Positions 46,066 to 61,110 of a stretch of DNA of 64,000 nucleotides are shown here, piece after piece (within the stretch, counting starts at the first letter, position 1; each line of letters starts with the position of its first letter). The stretch comes from Lichtheimia corymbifera B2541 (taxonomy: Eukaryota; Mucoromycota; Mucoromycetes; Mucorales; Lichtheimiaceae). The notes under the pieces are model-generated. The model was not told where the DNA came from. It did no database searches and saw only the letters and a program-made list of their open reading frames with translations. The stretch is from the NCBI GenBank assembly GCA_000697475.1, contig JNEU01001102.1, positions 62,001 through 126,000 of the forward strand, in the 5' to 3' direction. The position numbers and the translations under genes are program-made.

Positions 46066-48132
46066 TCATAGGTCCGTGAACGTCCTTTATAGTTGCATCC
46101 CTCTTACTCTTTTTCCCTCTTTCTTTTTCTTCCTTTCTATACCCCTTGTTCGATCATGTCCCGTGATGATTATTGTTCAGAACGTGCCTTGAATGTATGA
46201 GATGCTTCATGTTTTGTGCTCTCCTCATTGTGTGTGTATGTATGTATGTACGTGGTCATCCCCTGACAAGCTCCTTTGTATGGGTGGGAACCCTATGCTT
46301 TTTTTTTCGCGGGTTCAGTGGTTGCTGTGCATTAATCGATGTGTGTACGTGTTCATTAGATCACAGCAAAAGGGGTGAACGCGGGGATGGAGGGAAAAAA
46401 AGAAGATGCAAGTAGTAGCAGTTGCCTAGTAAAAGGAAATCCATGGGAGAATAAACAAGGGACATTAGCCATGGAGAGAAAGGACATGCTCCGTGCGTGG
46501 TGATGAAAGAGAAAAAAAAAAAGCAAAGCCATCGTACAAGAAAGAGAGAGAGAGAGAGTAACATCCCTGATCTGCATGGTAAGCATGGAACGGGGTAATA
46601 TGTATGTGTGGTGTATGTACGTGTTGTGGGGCACAACAACAATGTGCTGAAATCAGGTGCAGATCGTAACGCGGCTACTATAGGAGAAAAGAGAACCAAG
46701 GAGAAAAAAGCACTGGGATATGGAATGAGAGCCAAGGAATAATATGCTCTCTCGCACAATCAATGATATGAACCGCCTTGTGCGACCAAACCATGCGGTG
46801 CCGTTGTGTGCAGATCAGCATCATGTAGCTGCATGTCACTAGCAACATATGCATCTCATCTCACAATCACCCGCGTACTGTATACTACCACTTTATCCCA
46901 CAAGTAGCAAGATGATACATATTACCACTATTGTAAATGATTATCGCCATTATACATTTCGTCACCCTTGTAGCACACCACCCACCTTGTTAATATCAGC
47001 AAGTGTACTTGGACGTATCGCCCTTTTTTGTGCACAAGGGTATATACGTGGACTCGCCTCCCATTGTTCCTCGATCGCGTGAGTGATATTGGGGGTATGT
47101 ATAAGGCATCAGCTTTGAGTGTAGGTTCCAATCGTTCCCATTATAACATCATCGATGCATCATCGTTAGTACAGGGTCAATAGATCGCTTCTCCTTGAGC
47201 ATATTATAGTGTGTATGAGAGATGAATGGGATTAGGGATACCAATCATCTGAGAAGGACTAATGAAAAAAAGAAAAGGGTGTTCGTTGGGGAAAAAGAAA
47301 CAAGGTTGGCGTGTGTGTGTGCGTGTATGTGTGTGCCAGCAGTGTATGTGATGGATGCTTCAGCAAAGAGATGATTCGCATCCTATTTCCAAAACGGTGT
47401 TTGATGGTGCGACAAAGAAATACCCAGCGATTGACATCTTGAACACATGACAATCCACGCTGGTTATTGATCGGCATTCATCCGTGTCACACACACTGTT
47501 ACCTTCGGTAGCAATACAATACACCGCCCAAAGCGATCATTAGTGCACACGCAGCGACACAGCAGGGCTGATCGCATTACACGAGTGGGGGGTGTTGTCT
47601 ATGACAGCACGCTCTTGTCGCTTAGGTAGACACGAATTTTAATTTCTAATGGCTGTGGCTCCCTTGTTGCTCCTTTCATTGCACTTTTTATGGTCGCTCT
47701 CTTTATTCTTCTCCGTGGGACCTCCTAGAACATCCCTCGACTGGTTGCAGTAGTATTGGGGAGGATAAAGCAAAGAAGGTTGTGATTTTTGGGGGGGAGA
47801 AAGAGATGTTCAGGGTAGAACACATATACATGCATGTTGAGCGAACACAAGACATCTGTTGTACGTCTTTCAGGGGAACAAAAGACAAGCAAGGAGTGAG
47901 GCACAAGCATTAACAGGAGCGCGCACGAACACTTTTGCACGACCCACCACACCGCCATTATCATATGTGGCTATTGGCGCTCGTAGGTATAAATACACCC
48001 ACCATTGCTTGTCTGCTTTGGGTTTTTAACACCATCTTTTTTCCTTCACTCGAGCAACACACATAAACGCTCACGGACAACCCGCACATATATATACACA
48101 CTCACATATACACACCACGTTTCTATATTATC
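46066..48132. promoter_or_regulatory. long region upstream of the C2H2 gene
   Basis: About 2.1 kb without a recognisable gene. Contains GA, GT and T-rich tracts, including (GT)n near 47,310-47,335. The TATA box near its end serves the zinc-finger gene. Confidence 0.5.
47988..47995 (+). promoter_or_regulatory. TATA box of the C2H2 gene
   Basis: TATAAATA, about 138 bp before the ATG at 48133, followed by an AC-rich leader with TATATATACAC. Confidence 0.55.
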
Positions 48133-49230
<1,098 letters not shown>

Positions 49231-51953
49231 AACAAAAACCAACATTACTACGAACTTTCATTACAACATGCACCACCACCAACATCCTGATACAAACATT
49301 CGACCTATTACAGAACAGCATACAATCCTTGTTATACACCACCATCATATACAACGCCTCTTGATTATACAAACGCGCAACATACATATACACATCATCC
49401 CTCTATTAGATCTCTTGTGATCTCGCCAACACCCACCGCTCTTACTCGCTTTTTTTCTTTTTCCTCTCAACTCGTTCGATCCAACAAACAACAGCTGCTT
49501 GCGGTGATGTCTTATGGATCATGTTAATTTAATGCACTCGTACACTACGCACGAGTTCTTTTCCCTTCCCCAATATAACATATGTTCAAATCCTTTATTC
49601 TCCTCTTGCGCTCCTCTCTTATCATTCACCCACCCACAACCAACCATCCATCCCAAGACTCTCCCCTTAACCGTACCTATATGCCCATGACATCCTATTT
49701 CTTCATATGGCTATTATAATTTTTCATTGCGCACATGTACATAACTTTAACAAAAATGCCACATACACGACGTAATAGTAATAAAAGTTCATTGTTTGTT
49801 CTAATTGATTGGTTTTCCATGTGGTGTGTGGTTTGGGTGAAAAAGGGCTCTTATGCAGGGTTAAGAAAAAAAGAGTTTCCACTACTAGACGCAGCCAACA
49901 TGATATGTACGTGTGTGTGTGCGTGTGCTTCACAACCCCCCTTTTTTAGCCCATTGAATTGGCTTGAGCGTCCTTTGACATGTACACACATGGATTGCCT
50001 GAACATGCATGGGTTGGATGAAAAGATGCAAAAGTGAGCGAGTGAGAACCCCTAAATGTAGCATACACATGTGTTGTTGCTTGCTGGATACATCTAATGC
50101 AGGGTGATTACTGATAGTGGAGTGGACTGTATTGGATGAAATGTAAAAAAAGAGGGATGAAATGGGAAAATGCCTGGGGCGCGCAAGTGTAGAGGACGGA
50201 CGTGTGTGCATATGTTGGGGGATGAATGGGGGTGGGTTAATTCAATCTAACAAAGACGCAAGGACATGACTGAGTAAAATAAAATGTGAAAGTACACACG
50301 TATGTGTGCTCGTGCACACGTTCTTTCCGGTGGTTTGGATGCGTTGGGTACAGGTCATGTGCTACATTGATCCGACTCCTGGGATCTTGGTTTGGAAAAA
50401 AAAGTATCAAAACTCCACACACACAGCCTTTCTAATGCTACGACAATGACGGCAATCACCCAATACATGGCTAAGGTTCACGAGATACACCACTCTTGGA
50501 TGAAACCCCATATAGATGATTTTCATCCATAATCGTCTTTCCGTCCGATATGCAGAACAAGGCGTTTGCTCAAGTAATGATCATCTTTGTTTTCCTTCTG
50601 AAGCTCAAAGTGGCGTGATTTTCCTTGTACATATACTTTTAGTGCCTCAGTTCGCGTTACCATCTTGAAGAAGGAGCATGACCACGAGAACGAAAAGAAT
50701 CATAATGACAAATTTCCCATCTTTAGCGAATGGGACGATAAGGAACATAACCGTGGAAGGCTGAAGGTGCCTTACGCGCGCCCATATGGTGCTTCTCCCC
50801 TTGGTTCTTGTTCAGTGGAGGTAACAAGAATCTCACTAGACCATTACTCCTTTAACCATGTTTACCCCAAAACAATGCACACCAAAAACAATAAAGTGAA
50901 AGGGTCGAGACCCCAATGATCATTTATATCCTCTGTGTGCACATATGTTGTGTGTGTACAGATGTCATTATAGCATGAAATAGTATAGATGTTGCCAAAC
51001 AAACGATAGCGTGCAGTGGTGATCAAGACAAGGAGAAAGACAGCTGATCGATTCACGTCCTTACAAGATGCAAAAGTCAATGGAGATGTTTATTTAGACC
51101 CCCAAGTTAAATCCACCTCCTGTGCTTCTTAATCAATTTTTTCTCGATTGTACAAACCAAAATGCGAGAAAAGAGGAAGAATGGGGACCATCCACAGAGT
51201 TGGAATGGGATATGATGAAGAAAAAGGGGCGGGAGAGCAGAAACTTATGTCAGGGTCGTTATTATGTTATTCCATCATATCGCTACCAAGGGGGGGTGCT
51301 TACCCAAGGAATCAGAGATACAAATGCAGGGATGAGGGAAGGAGACAGCAAAAGATTACTGATGCACCCTGCAACACTCAAAAGTGAAAGAGAAGACGAC
51401 AACATAATGCATGTACTTGCACACACACACACACACAATCGCGTGTATCCATGTGAGATTAGCAGAATGACCAGCAGCAGCAGCAAGCAGCAGGACTCAA
51501 TAAATCTTTTTCCAAAAGCTTATTTGGATGCCGAGAGCTCTGGTTCAGGGTCGGGTCATTTTCTGATACACCTGCCGCTTGCGTACCATGTGTTGAATCA
51601 AAGCCGGTTATAGAACATGGCCTCCCTTCCTTGCAAGGCACACCCACATTGACCACCTTTTAACTTACATGTGGTGTGTGCACACATCCACGCTAGTACA
51701 AATACAGTGATCCTCCAGCATCGTCCTCTCCTTGTTCTACGTACATACATATCAATCGCTTTATTGAAAACAAGTAAATTACATTCATCCTTGCTGATCA
51801 GTGTACCGCTACATAAGGATCCAACAACAGCTGTTAGAACCCTGCATGGTACTGTTGCTGACACAATCATTCATCGTCCTAGTACTCCCTATTAATGTCT
51901 CATAATAATACAACCATTTTTATTGTCCATACACAAAGAGGAAAGCTATGGTT
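49231..51953. other. long 3'/intergenic region with uncertain small frames
   Basis: Apart from the tentative exon at 50641-50919, the region shows only overlapping frames on both strands (for example 51122-51613 plus and 51459-51870 minus) without family features. An (AC)n run lies at 51421-51437. Confidence 0.4.
50641..50919 (+). CDS. tentative exon of an unidentified gene
   Basis: After a TTTTAG acceptor at about 50640 the frame reads ASVRVTILKKEHDHENEKNH, then DKFPIFSEWDDKEHNRGRLK, VPYARPYGASPLGSC. This charged, protein-like stretch is unlikely to be chance. Upstream, a short ORF at about 50,446 (MTAITQYMAKVHEIHHSW) and a GTAATG donor near 50,573 could be earlier exons, but no phase-consistent model was reached. 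Family unknown. Confidence 0.28.
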   Translation, partial: SASVRVTILKKEHDHENEKNHNDKFPIFSEWDDKEHNRGRLKVPYARPYGASPLGSCSVEVTRISLDHYSFNHVYPKTMHTKNNKVKGSRPQ

Positions 51954-53765
51954 CTACTTTTTCAACTTTTGTTCCCGAATAAAGATCCATTCCAGCTCAA
52001 TCACCTCGCGCCACATTTGACTTTGTTTGCCGAATGTATGTGCAATCGTTTCCTTGGCAAGCAAGATCCATCGCCTGACACCTCGTTCCTGCACCTTTTC
52101 AAGTTGCTTTGTTTGTGTAACGAGTTCATTTTGGATGATCGAATTCCAGGCAGATTTGGCGAGCAGTAGCAAGTGTTGTGCAAGCATGGGATGATAAGGC
52201 GGATAAATGATAGCGTATTGTACGAGGATATACATGCCGAGTTTGGTAGCATTTCGCCAATGACCATCCATCATTTCATCAAAAAAGAGCCGAGTGCAAT
52301 TGGCCAATGTGGTGATACGATATGGAATGATACGATCAGGAGTCTTGTACGAGAGCGTCTTGTCAATCGCATTGCCCAATACTTCAAGGTATGTTTCGCC
52401 TGGATAAGGACGTGCAGATGCAGTAGGTGGATCATCAAACTCTGTAATGTGTTGAATCGTCATGGATGTGCCCACAGGTGTTGATCCGCCCACGAATCGA
52501 ATTGCAGGATTGCTGGTGGCCCATAAATAAGGAGTCAAGAATGGCAACAAGAAATGGACGTAATAGGGTAATGTCAATGGTTCATCTGTGTCGGGTACTT
52601 CATTGTTATGGCGATTGAAACGGCGTGTAAGCATCAGTAGATCCCAATCCTTTTCCAGTAACTGCAAGATCCGTGCACGATCTGTGTCGCCATTTTCCTC
52701 TTGTAACAAGCTGGCAGCTCGATCCCAATCTGACATTTCTTCTCCCAGCATGGCATCAATTCGACCCACTGGATTATCATCACGACACCGATCACATCGG
52801 CATTCAAAGTAGTACTTGTCCTTCAATGTCTGCTTGCGAACCGTTCTTGAATGAGCAATATCCACGTAGGCAACTGTGATCTCGTGCCCCGGTTCAATAT
52901 CATCAATAGCCTTGACCATCAGTAATGCACCATCGAACAAAATGGCAGCGTTGGGACGACAATCATGGTTGAACAAGGAAGCCACCGGGTAAGTGCCTTC
53001 ACCAATGGCAAATAACTGTTGGTCGTAAATGCTGAAATTGTTGCATCGGAACCGGCCCATGAAACGTATCAGATCTTGTTGAGTCAAGGGAGTGTCTTCC
53101 AAATACGTCTTGCTCATTGCCCTTTGAGCGACTTTGGCAAAATGCTCTTGAACATGTCTTGAATGTTTGTTGCCATGATCCATCAATGACTCGAATGCTT
53201 CCATGGTTACCTCCACCGATTCTTCTTCTTGTTCCACATGTTCTTCGTCATGTCCATTGGATGATGATGATCCTGATCCTCCTCCTTCTTCTTCCTGATC
53301 CATCTTTGCTTTGCGTTTGTGATAACGAGTGGCATTCAAAGCAACACGTTCCAGCATCTCCACATCCATGGATAACACATCTTTTTCCTTGTCCTCGTCG
53401 TCCTCCTCTCCTTCATCGCTGCTCTTGGGTCGACATACATACTGATGATAACTGAGCCAGGCATTCTTGAAGCAATTCATGTCGCAAAAGTAAGCTGACT
53501 TGCATCGTGAGCATCGCTTGAGTGGTGTAGTGCTGTATTGAGACGCTCCAAGCTTTCTGAAACAATAGTTGCAAAACTCATTACGATGCGCCTTGAGCGG
53601 AACTGTTCCCAGAGGTTGTGATGTAGTAACGATGGATCCGCGTTCGATCAACGACGTGGCAACCACCTTGCGTCCTTTGGAAGGGTCTTCAGCCAAGGCA
53701 AGGCTATAACTCGACAGGTATTTCTGTAGTGCTGCTGTAGTAGTAGTAGCTGTTGTCGTTGTCAT
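51954..53765 (-). CDS. SET and MYND domain (SMYD) protein
   Basis: Predicted lysine methyltransferase of the SMYD family. Intronless, about 603 residues from the ATG at 53765 (MTTTTATTTTAALQKYL); an upstream in-frame ATG at 53822 lies in CT-rich leader and is less likely. The SET N-part surrounds GRKVVATSLIERGSIV. The MYND zinc finger spans residues 65-111 (CNYC, CSRC, FCDMNC, HQYVC). An acidic/Ser-Gly insert (about 114-185) follows, then SET motif IV NHDCRPN (266-272), EITVAYVD, and post-SET cysteines CRCDRC (322-327). The C-terminal half is TPR-like helical. The large acidic insert after MYND makes it longer than animal SMYDs. Single-exon structure is unusual in this window. Confidence 0.9.
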   Translation of the reverse strand: MTTTTATTTTAALQKYLSSYSLALAEDPSKGRKVVATSLIERGSIVTTSQPLGTVPLKAHRNEFCNYCFRKLGASQYSTTPLKRCSRCKSAYFCDMNCFKNAWLSYHQYVCRPKSSDEGEEDDEDKEKDVLSMDVEMLERVALNATRYHKRKAKMDQEEEGGGSGSSSSNGHDEEHVEQEEESVEVTMEAFESLMDHGNKHSRHVQEHFAKVAQRAMSKTYLEDTPLTQQDLIRFMGRFRCNNFSIYDQQLFAIGEGTYPVASLFNHDCRPNAAILFDGALLMVKAIDDIEPGHEITVAYVDIAHSRTVRKQTLKDKYYFECRCDRCRDDNPVGRIDAMLGEEMSDWDRAASLLQEENGDTDRARILQLLEKDWDLLMLTRRFNRHNNEVPDTDEPLTLPYYVHFLLPFLTPYLWATSNPAIRFVGGSTPVGTSMTIQHITEFDDPPTASARPYPGETYLEVLGNAIDKTLSYKTPDRIIPYRITTLANCTRLFFDEMMDGHWRNATKLGMYILVQYAIIYPPYHPMLAQHLLLLAKSAWNSIIQNELVTQTKQLEKVQERGVRRWILLAKETIAHTFGKQSQMWREVIELEWIFIREQKLKK

Positions 53766-55004
53766 TAAATAAAGAGAAAGATAAAGAAAAGAGAGAGAAA
53801 GAGAGAAATGGATGTCGCACATTCAGGTACTTAATGCGCTGAGAGTGTATTGCGTGTGTGTGCGTCAGTCAGTGTGATATTGACAGCAACTTTTTTTTTT
53901 GCTCACGCTTGCAAGTTAGTAATACAATTGTAGTAAGCGTCGGTGATAAACCCCACACACCACCATCAATCACAATGTCATGATCGATGATGAAACCCCA
54001 CATGAATGGTTCAGAGGACGAGTAATTAGAAGGTGACAAGAAAATCAAATGGGAAAAAGAGCGAGAAAATACTATTAAAGAGTAACAGCTGTATCACCCT
54101 TCATGCGCAAACCTATTACCGATGACAAAGCACAATGACAATCTCCTTTCCTCACGGGATATCGTTCTCTTCCCGACATCCGTAATTATAGGCAGATTAT
54201 GAATGAATGGTCACATGATCGATCCTCGTTTATAAACGTCATTGAAACAAAAGGAATGAGTGGCTTCATTGTGATCAAGCGAGGCCAAACACGTGAAGGC
54301 TTTAATATGCATCTTGCTAGTCAAAACCCCATTTACATCCACCCCTAGTGATAGCAGTTGACTGATTGCCTACATCCATAGGCAAGCAGACAGTATATAT
54401 AAACCCATCTCATCACAAATAAAGCACTAACATTAGGGCAGTACGAGATATCTAGTAGCAGGCACTAGCTATCCTCAGGTACGACATTGATGATGATGAT
54501 GATTCGTACAATATGGAAAAAGTAAAGTACTCAAAGTACATACGGATGGAGACATTGTTATAATGAGGTTTATAAAAAAGTGTCATTGTAATCTAACGCA
54601 AAGTAGGTATGTGAATTTCTTGGGTGCGCTAGGAGGAGGATAGTCTAGTGTATGTGCGCTCCAATTGAATTGGCTAATAAACTTGCATCAATGTATGCAA
54701 AGACTATAAACATGTGTACACTTTTCTTGCTCTCGCTATATATTATCAAGGCCTTTTGTAAGCTTCGGAAGCGCATCCGGGAAATGAGACGATAACGTGT
54801 GTCCGACATGAGAAAGAGGAGAGTTTCAAGGGCTCCAATCAGCGTATGCGACTTTCAGGTGTGTGCAACCGTACCAAATTTGATGTTGGATATTGGAAGG
54901 CCAAGAACACAAGCGACTTTGCAACGACCGTGTCTCCTTCTCTCTTTCTCCTTCCTTTGTTATTTTCCAATTCCCTCTCCTCTGCAACTCTTTCAATTCC
55001 ATAA
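53766..55004. promoter_or_regulatory. divergent region SMYD/type I membrane protein
   Basis: 1.2 kb between divergent starts. The SMYD side has a CT-rich tract on the minus strand (53,775-53,812); the other side has CTCTTTCTCC-type pyrimidine tracts at about 54,930-54,990. No gene recognised. Confidence 0.5.
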
Positions 55005-56715
55005 ATGAAGCCGCTGCTTTTCATTGCGGGCTTATTCTGCTACTACTCTCCATTTGTACCAGCAGCAGCAGCATTTCCATGGAAACGACAAGGTATGTTT
55101 TTTTTTTACTTTGATTCGTTTCTTGATGCACACCGCACACAACGCGATTAGGGAAAAAGAAAAGAGGGGATAGTGTATGGATCCATGCAAGTCATGATAT
55201 TGATCGAGATATAATGCCATAGTTACTGTTTCAGCATCGTGTGCTAGCCAACCCAACACGGTAGGCATCTGTTCACCCACATCAAACGACGTTTGGTACA
55301 ATGGCAGCTATTACGAGTTCACTTGGAAGTACAAGTAAGGTTGCACCACCCATGATACTATTTTTTGCCGTTGTGCTGACCCAGATCCCTTTTTTGATCC
55401 TCATCCCATTCTTGTCCATAGCAACCCCGCCTACATCACATCAGAGGTACGTACAAGCAGCAACGCGTATATAAAAAGAGAATTACTTTATATACTCATC
55501 GACCGAATAGGATAATACGATCAATCTATATCTGTTGTACGAATCGGATGGTACATATACTAGTGTCAAGGAATGGAAAGGATTACCACGATCACCAGGT
55601 TCCTTTGTCCAACAAGTCGATGACTCTTGGTTCCCATCCAAACTCCCTGACAATTCAGCAAACAAGACATGGCAACCCTACGCGTATGTCCTTACCGATG
55701 GATACGAATACCAGCAGGAGATCGAGAATGATTACAACTTTCCAAAACCTGTACAATTCACGCTGATACGTAAGTATACATTGGATTGATTGATTGATTG
55801 ATTGATTGATAGGGAGTGGGGTTATTAACCAAAAGAGGGGAGAGAGAATGGAGGCAGGAGAGGGAGTATCTTATATCCCCAGGAGATTTGTGTGTGTGTA
55901 CCCAATACTAACTAACTAATATTTGGTCTATTGTAGAAAGTGCGCACAACACATCAACTGATGAAAGTGATTCACCCAACGGAAGTGGTAGTGCAAATGC
56001 AAGCAACAGCGGTAGCGGATTACCAGGCTGGTTAATTGCTGTCATTGTCATTGCCTGTGTGGTCTTTGTTGCGGCGCTCGCTGGATTGCTTTGGTTCATC
56101 CGCCGACTGAAACGTACCAACGCCCAGAACAATGTTGCAGCAGCAGGAGCAGCAGCCAATATGAGAGACAGCAAAACAAGCGATCAGCGTAATTTGATGC
56201 AAACTACCGATGCCAGCATGCCTACCATACCTCGGCCTTTTGCAGGATCTATCAGCAATTCAAATGATATGTCATCGATTCACTCCTCCACGCCTATTAT
56301 GGCAAGTGTACGCAATGCACCACCCGGTTCACCGCAACAATCGTCCCCAACAAAGAGCATCGCTGAAGCTGAACTCGGCAATAAACCACCCACATCACCT
56401 GCTGTGGCTCACATTATGCAAAATCAGGAAGCACGTCAATCCAGCTCGATTCTCAGCTCAACCGACGCCATCATGATCGCTGACACTTTCAGACAATTTA
56501 TGCGCAAACCTGAATGGAATGAACAACACGAAGAAGAAGACGATGATGAAAACACATTCAAACTCGGAAACGAACCTATCAAGCAACGTAAGCCGTTGGG
56601 CGATGATCTATTCCGAAAGAATGATAACGATGCGGATAATGAGACAGTACATCACAATGACAACGACGATGATCGAAGGCCTTCTCGTTTAAAGGATTCA
56701 AGCACGCAGGAATGA
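55005..56715 (+). CDS. type I membrane protein with Kre9/KNH-like or Psg1-like luminal domain
   Basis: Signal peptide MKPLLFIAGLFCYYSPFVPA ending near AAAAFPWKRQ, which includes a possible Kex2-type KR site. Spliced luminal domain: ASCASQPNTVGICSPTSNDV, WYNGSYYEFTWKYN, INLYLLYESDGTY, ending QFTLIQ, with several N-glycosylation sequons. A Ser/Gly/Asn stalk, one membrane span (WLIAVIVIACVVFVAALAGL) and a basic stop-transfer (RRLKR) follow. The cytosolic tail is long, Ser/Pro-rich then acidic. The luminal pattern (P-x-ND-x-WYNGS-xx-F-x-W) resembles Kre9/KNH-type and Psg1-type fungal secretory proteins; which one is unsure. The last intron holds a (GATT)n run at 55784-55810. Confidence 0.7.
55784..55810. 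repeat. (GATT)n microsatellite in an intron
   Basis: Nearly seven GATT units starting 14 bp after the GTAAGT donor of the last intron of the membrane-protein gene. Confidence 0.85.
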
Positions 56716-57065
56716 AAACAATGATGAACTGACATAAACCATATACCCACATCTCTCTCTCTCTTTCGCCTTTCACTCATTCACTCTTCTCGTCCACCAA
56801 CCAACCCCCTTTTTTTCTCTTGTATCATTCTAATACTCTGGCATATCCTCCTCTCTTTTTTTTTCTTTTCTCTTTGCAGAAGCATTATTCTTTTTCCCTT
56901 TTTTATCCCCTCTTTTGTGTAAGAGTAACATGAACTTTCATATATACAATTTGACCCATCCTAATGATGTCCGTAAAGCCATGAACCATGATTGATTTCT
57001 ACAAGCGTATATATTTATAAAGAGAGAAAGGATGGAAGGAATCTATGATGATGCTGCTACTACTA
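56716..57065. other. convergent 3' region
   Basis: 350 bp of CT-rich then AT-rich sequence between the convergent membrane-protein and uL4m genes. No gene seen. Confidence 0.6.
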
Positions 57066-57992
57066 CTATACAACTTGAAGAGCTTCTTCGAGGATTTCGA
57101 CGGCACCCTTTTCAATAATGACCTTGTCGTATGTAAGGAGATCGAGGACATTGGTTTCGTCGACATGGATGACTTCGCACTTTGGAATATTGCGTGCTGC
57201 GAGTTCTAATCGTTCATTATCATCCTCAGTCACGAGCAAGAGAGTAGGATGATCATAAGTATTCTTCAAGATGTAATCGAGTTCACGCGTCTTTGGGCTT
57301 TCAAGCTGATCAAAGTTGTCGACAATGGTCAATTGATCTTGGGCGTACTTGGTACTCAGGGCAACACGTAAGCCAAGTTCCTGCACCTGACGAGGCAAGT
57401 CTGTAGAATGATCTCGAGGCTTGGGAGCAAAGGCAACACCACCTTAATAGTAGAGTATAAGTTGATATATCCATTCAACACACACCACCCCTCTCTTGCT
57501 TACCTCCTCGCATATGAGGTGACTTCATATCACCCACACGGGCTTTACCACGTCCTTTTTGAGGAGCCTTCTTTTTACCAGATCCAGCCACTTCAGATCG
57601 TGTCTTGGCCGATTGTGTGCCTTGTCGCATGCTGTCTCGTTGCCATACAACCACACGTTGAAGGATATCTCGTCGAAGAGGCGCACCAAATACTTTGCGA
57701 TCCAGATCGATAATGCCAACAGGTTCACTTGTCTTGAAATCACGCAAGAATGCTTGTACATGCTGAGGGAAGGGATTGGTGGCTATGCCAACGACAAACT
57801 ATGAGTTTCCATGGGAGGGGTGTTGCTGAGGGGCCCACACACACACAAATACCTTTCTCGGATACGGATGCCAATGCACGCTTTTGTTGGAATGCCGTCT
57901 ATTTGAAAGGAATCGGTTACTTGTCGTACATTGAGGCGTGCGTTGAGTGCGACGAATACCTTGGCAATGTTGCATGCAACGGATTTGAACAT
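57066..57992 (-). CDS. mitochondrial large-subunit ribosomal protein uL4m
   Basis: Homologue of bacterial L4, which lines the ribosomal exit tunnel. Spliced chain: short exon MFKSVACNIAK, then TAFQQKRALASVSEK, ATNPFPQHVQAFLRDFKTSE, VGIIDLDRKVFGAPLRRDIL, the L4 core VVVWQRDSMRQGTQSAKTRS with GSGKKKAPQKGRGKARVGDM and SPHMRGGG, then LGLRVALSTKYAQDQLTIVD and CEVIHVDETNVLDLLTYDKV to the stop. The K/R/G-rich loop is the tunnel extension. The N-terminus is basic and hydrophobic, fitting a mitochondrial target signal. The first exon is only 33 bp, so the start is less sure than the rest. Same strand as LETM1, 231 bp downstream of its stop. Confidence 0.9.
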
Positions 57993-58223
57993 TTTTGTTT
58001 TGGTGGGTTGCGGGCGGAGGAGCTCAAGAGGGAAGTGGGTTGATGGCTGCTGCTGTCATTGTTGCCCTTCAAAACATTGGCTAGTCACGAGCCACCGGTT
58101 TCGGCCTTGTCGCATTAAGGGCATCCCAATCCATCCACCACCACACCACGCACATAGATACATAGAATAGTATTATCATAGGGGATTTGATTCATTGTTG
58201 ATATTTACAGCGTCTATAAAAGT

Positions 58224-60517
<2,294 letters not shown>

Positions 60518-61110
60518 TGATGATATAGTGTGTGCGCGTGAATGAGGAGGCGTGGAGGAATGGAGGAGGAGGATGGGTCGAGTGAAAGGGAAAAAACAAA
60601 GAATAGATTGACAAGTTTGTTTCATGCGGTGACCTGCACTCAAAAACATAAATCACACTCTACGGTCACACGGAGCTCTTGATTATCCCGATCCGAAAAT
60701 GACGCATCCCGGGAAACTATATCTCTCGGATACGTACAACTGTTACGTTTGCATACGGTAATAATAATAGCCCGGCTCTGGCCTTATGATTCATCCACTT
60801 GTCCTATTGATGTCACATTCACCTAGGTTGACAACATCCTTTTCCGTCGATCACTTTTGTATAGCATTAGCCAATCCTTTGTTTCACAAGAATAATGATA
60901 GTAAACTGCATTTTCATCTATGCCTATCTCATGGGAAAAATGTTATTTTCGTTCCGTAGAATACCATCGAGGTTTGACATATCCTTACCTACCATATTTA
61001 TTCATGCCACGTGTATCCAACCAAGAATAAAGCATTTCCTTTTCACAAGTTCAAATTGTAATGGTGATGCATACACAACGAGGATTCCGTGTAAATCTTT
61101 ATTCTTTATA
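60518..61110. other. intergenic region LETM1/aspartic protease
   Basis: Holds the LETM1 promoter and the 3' flank of the protease gene. No other gene recognised. Confidence 0.55.

Noticed and set aside
46361..46759. 132-codon minus frame, Leu/Ser/Phe-rich
   Set aside because: Composition-driven frame opposite GA-rich sequence; no domain.
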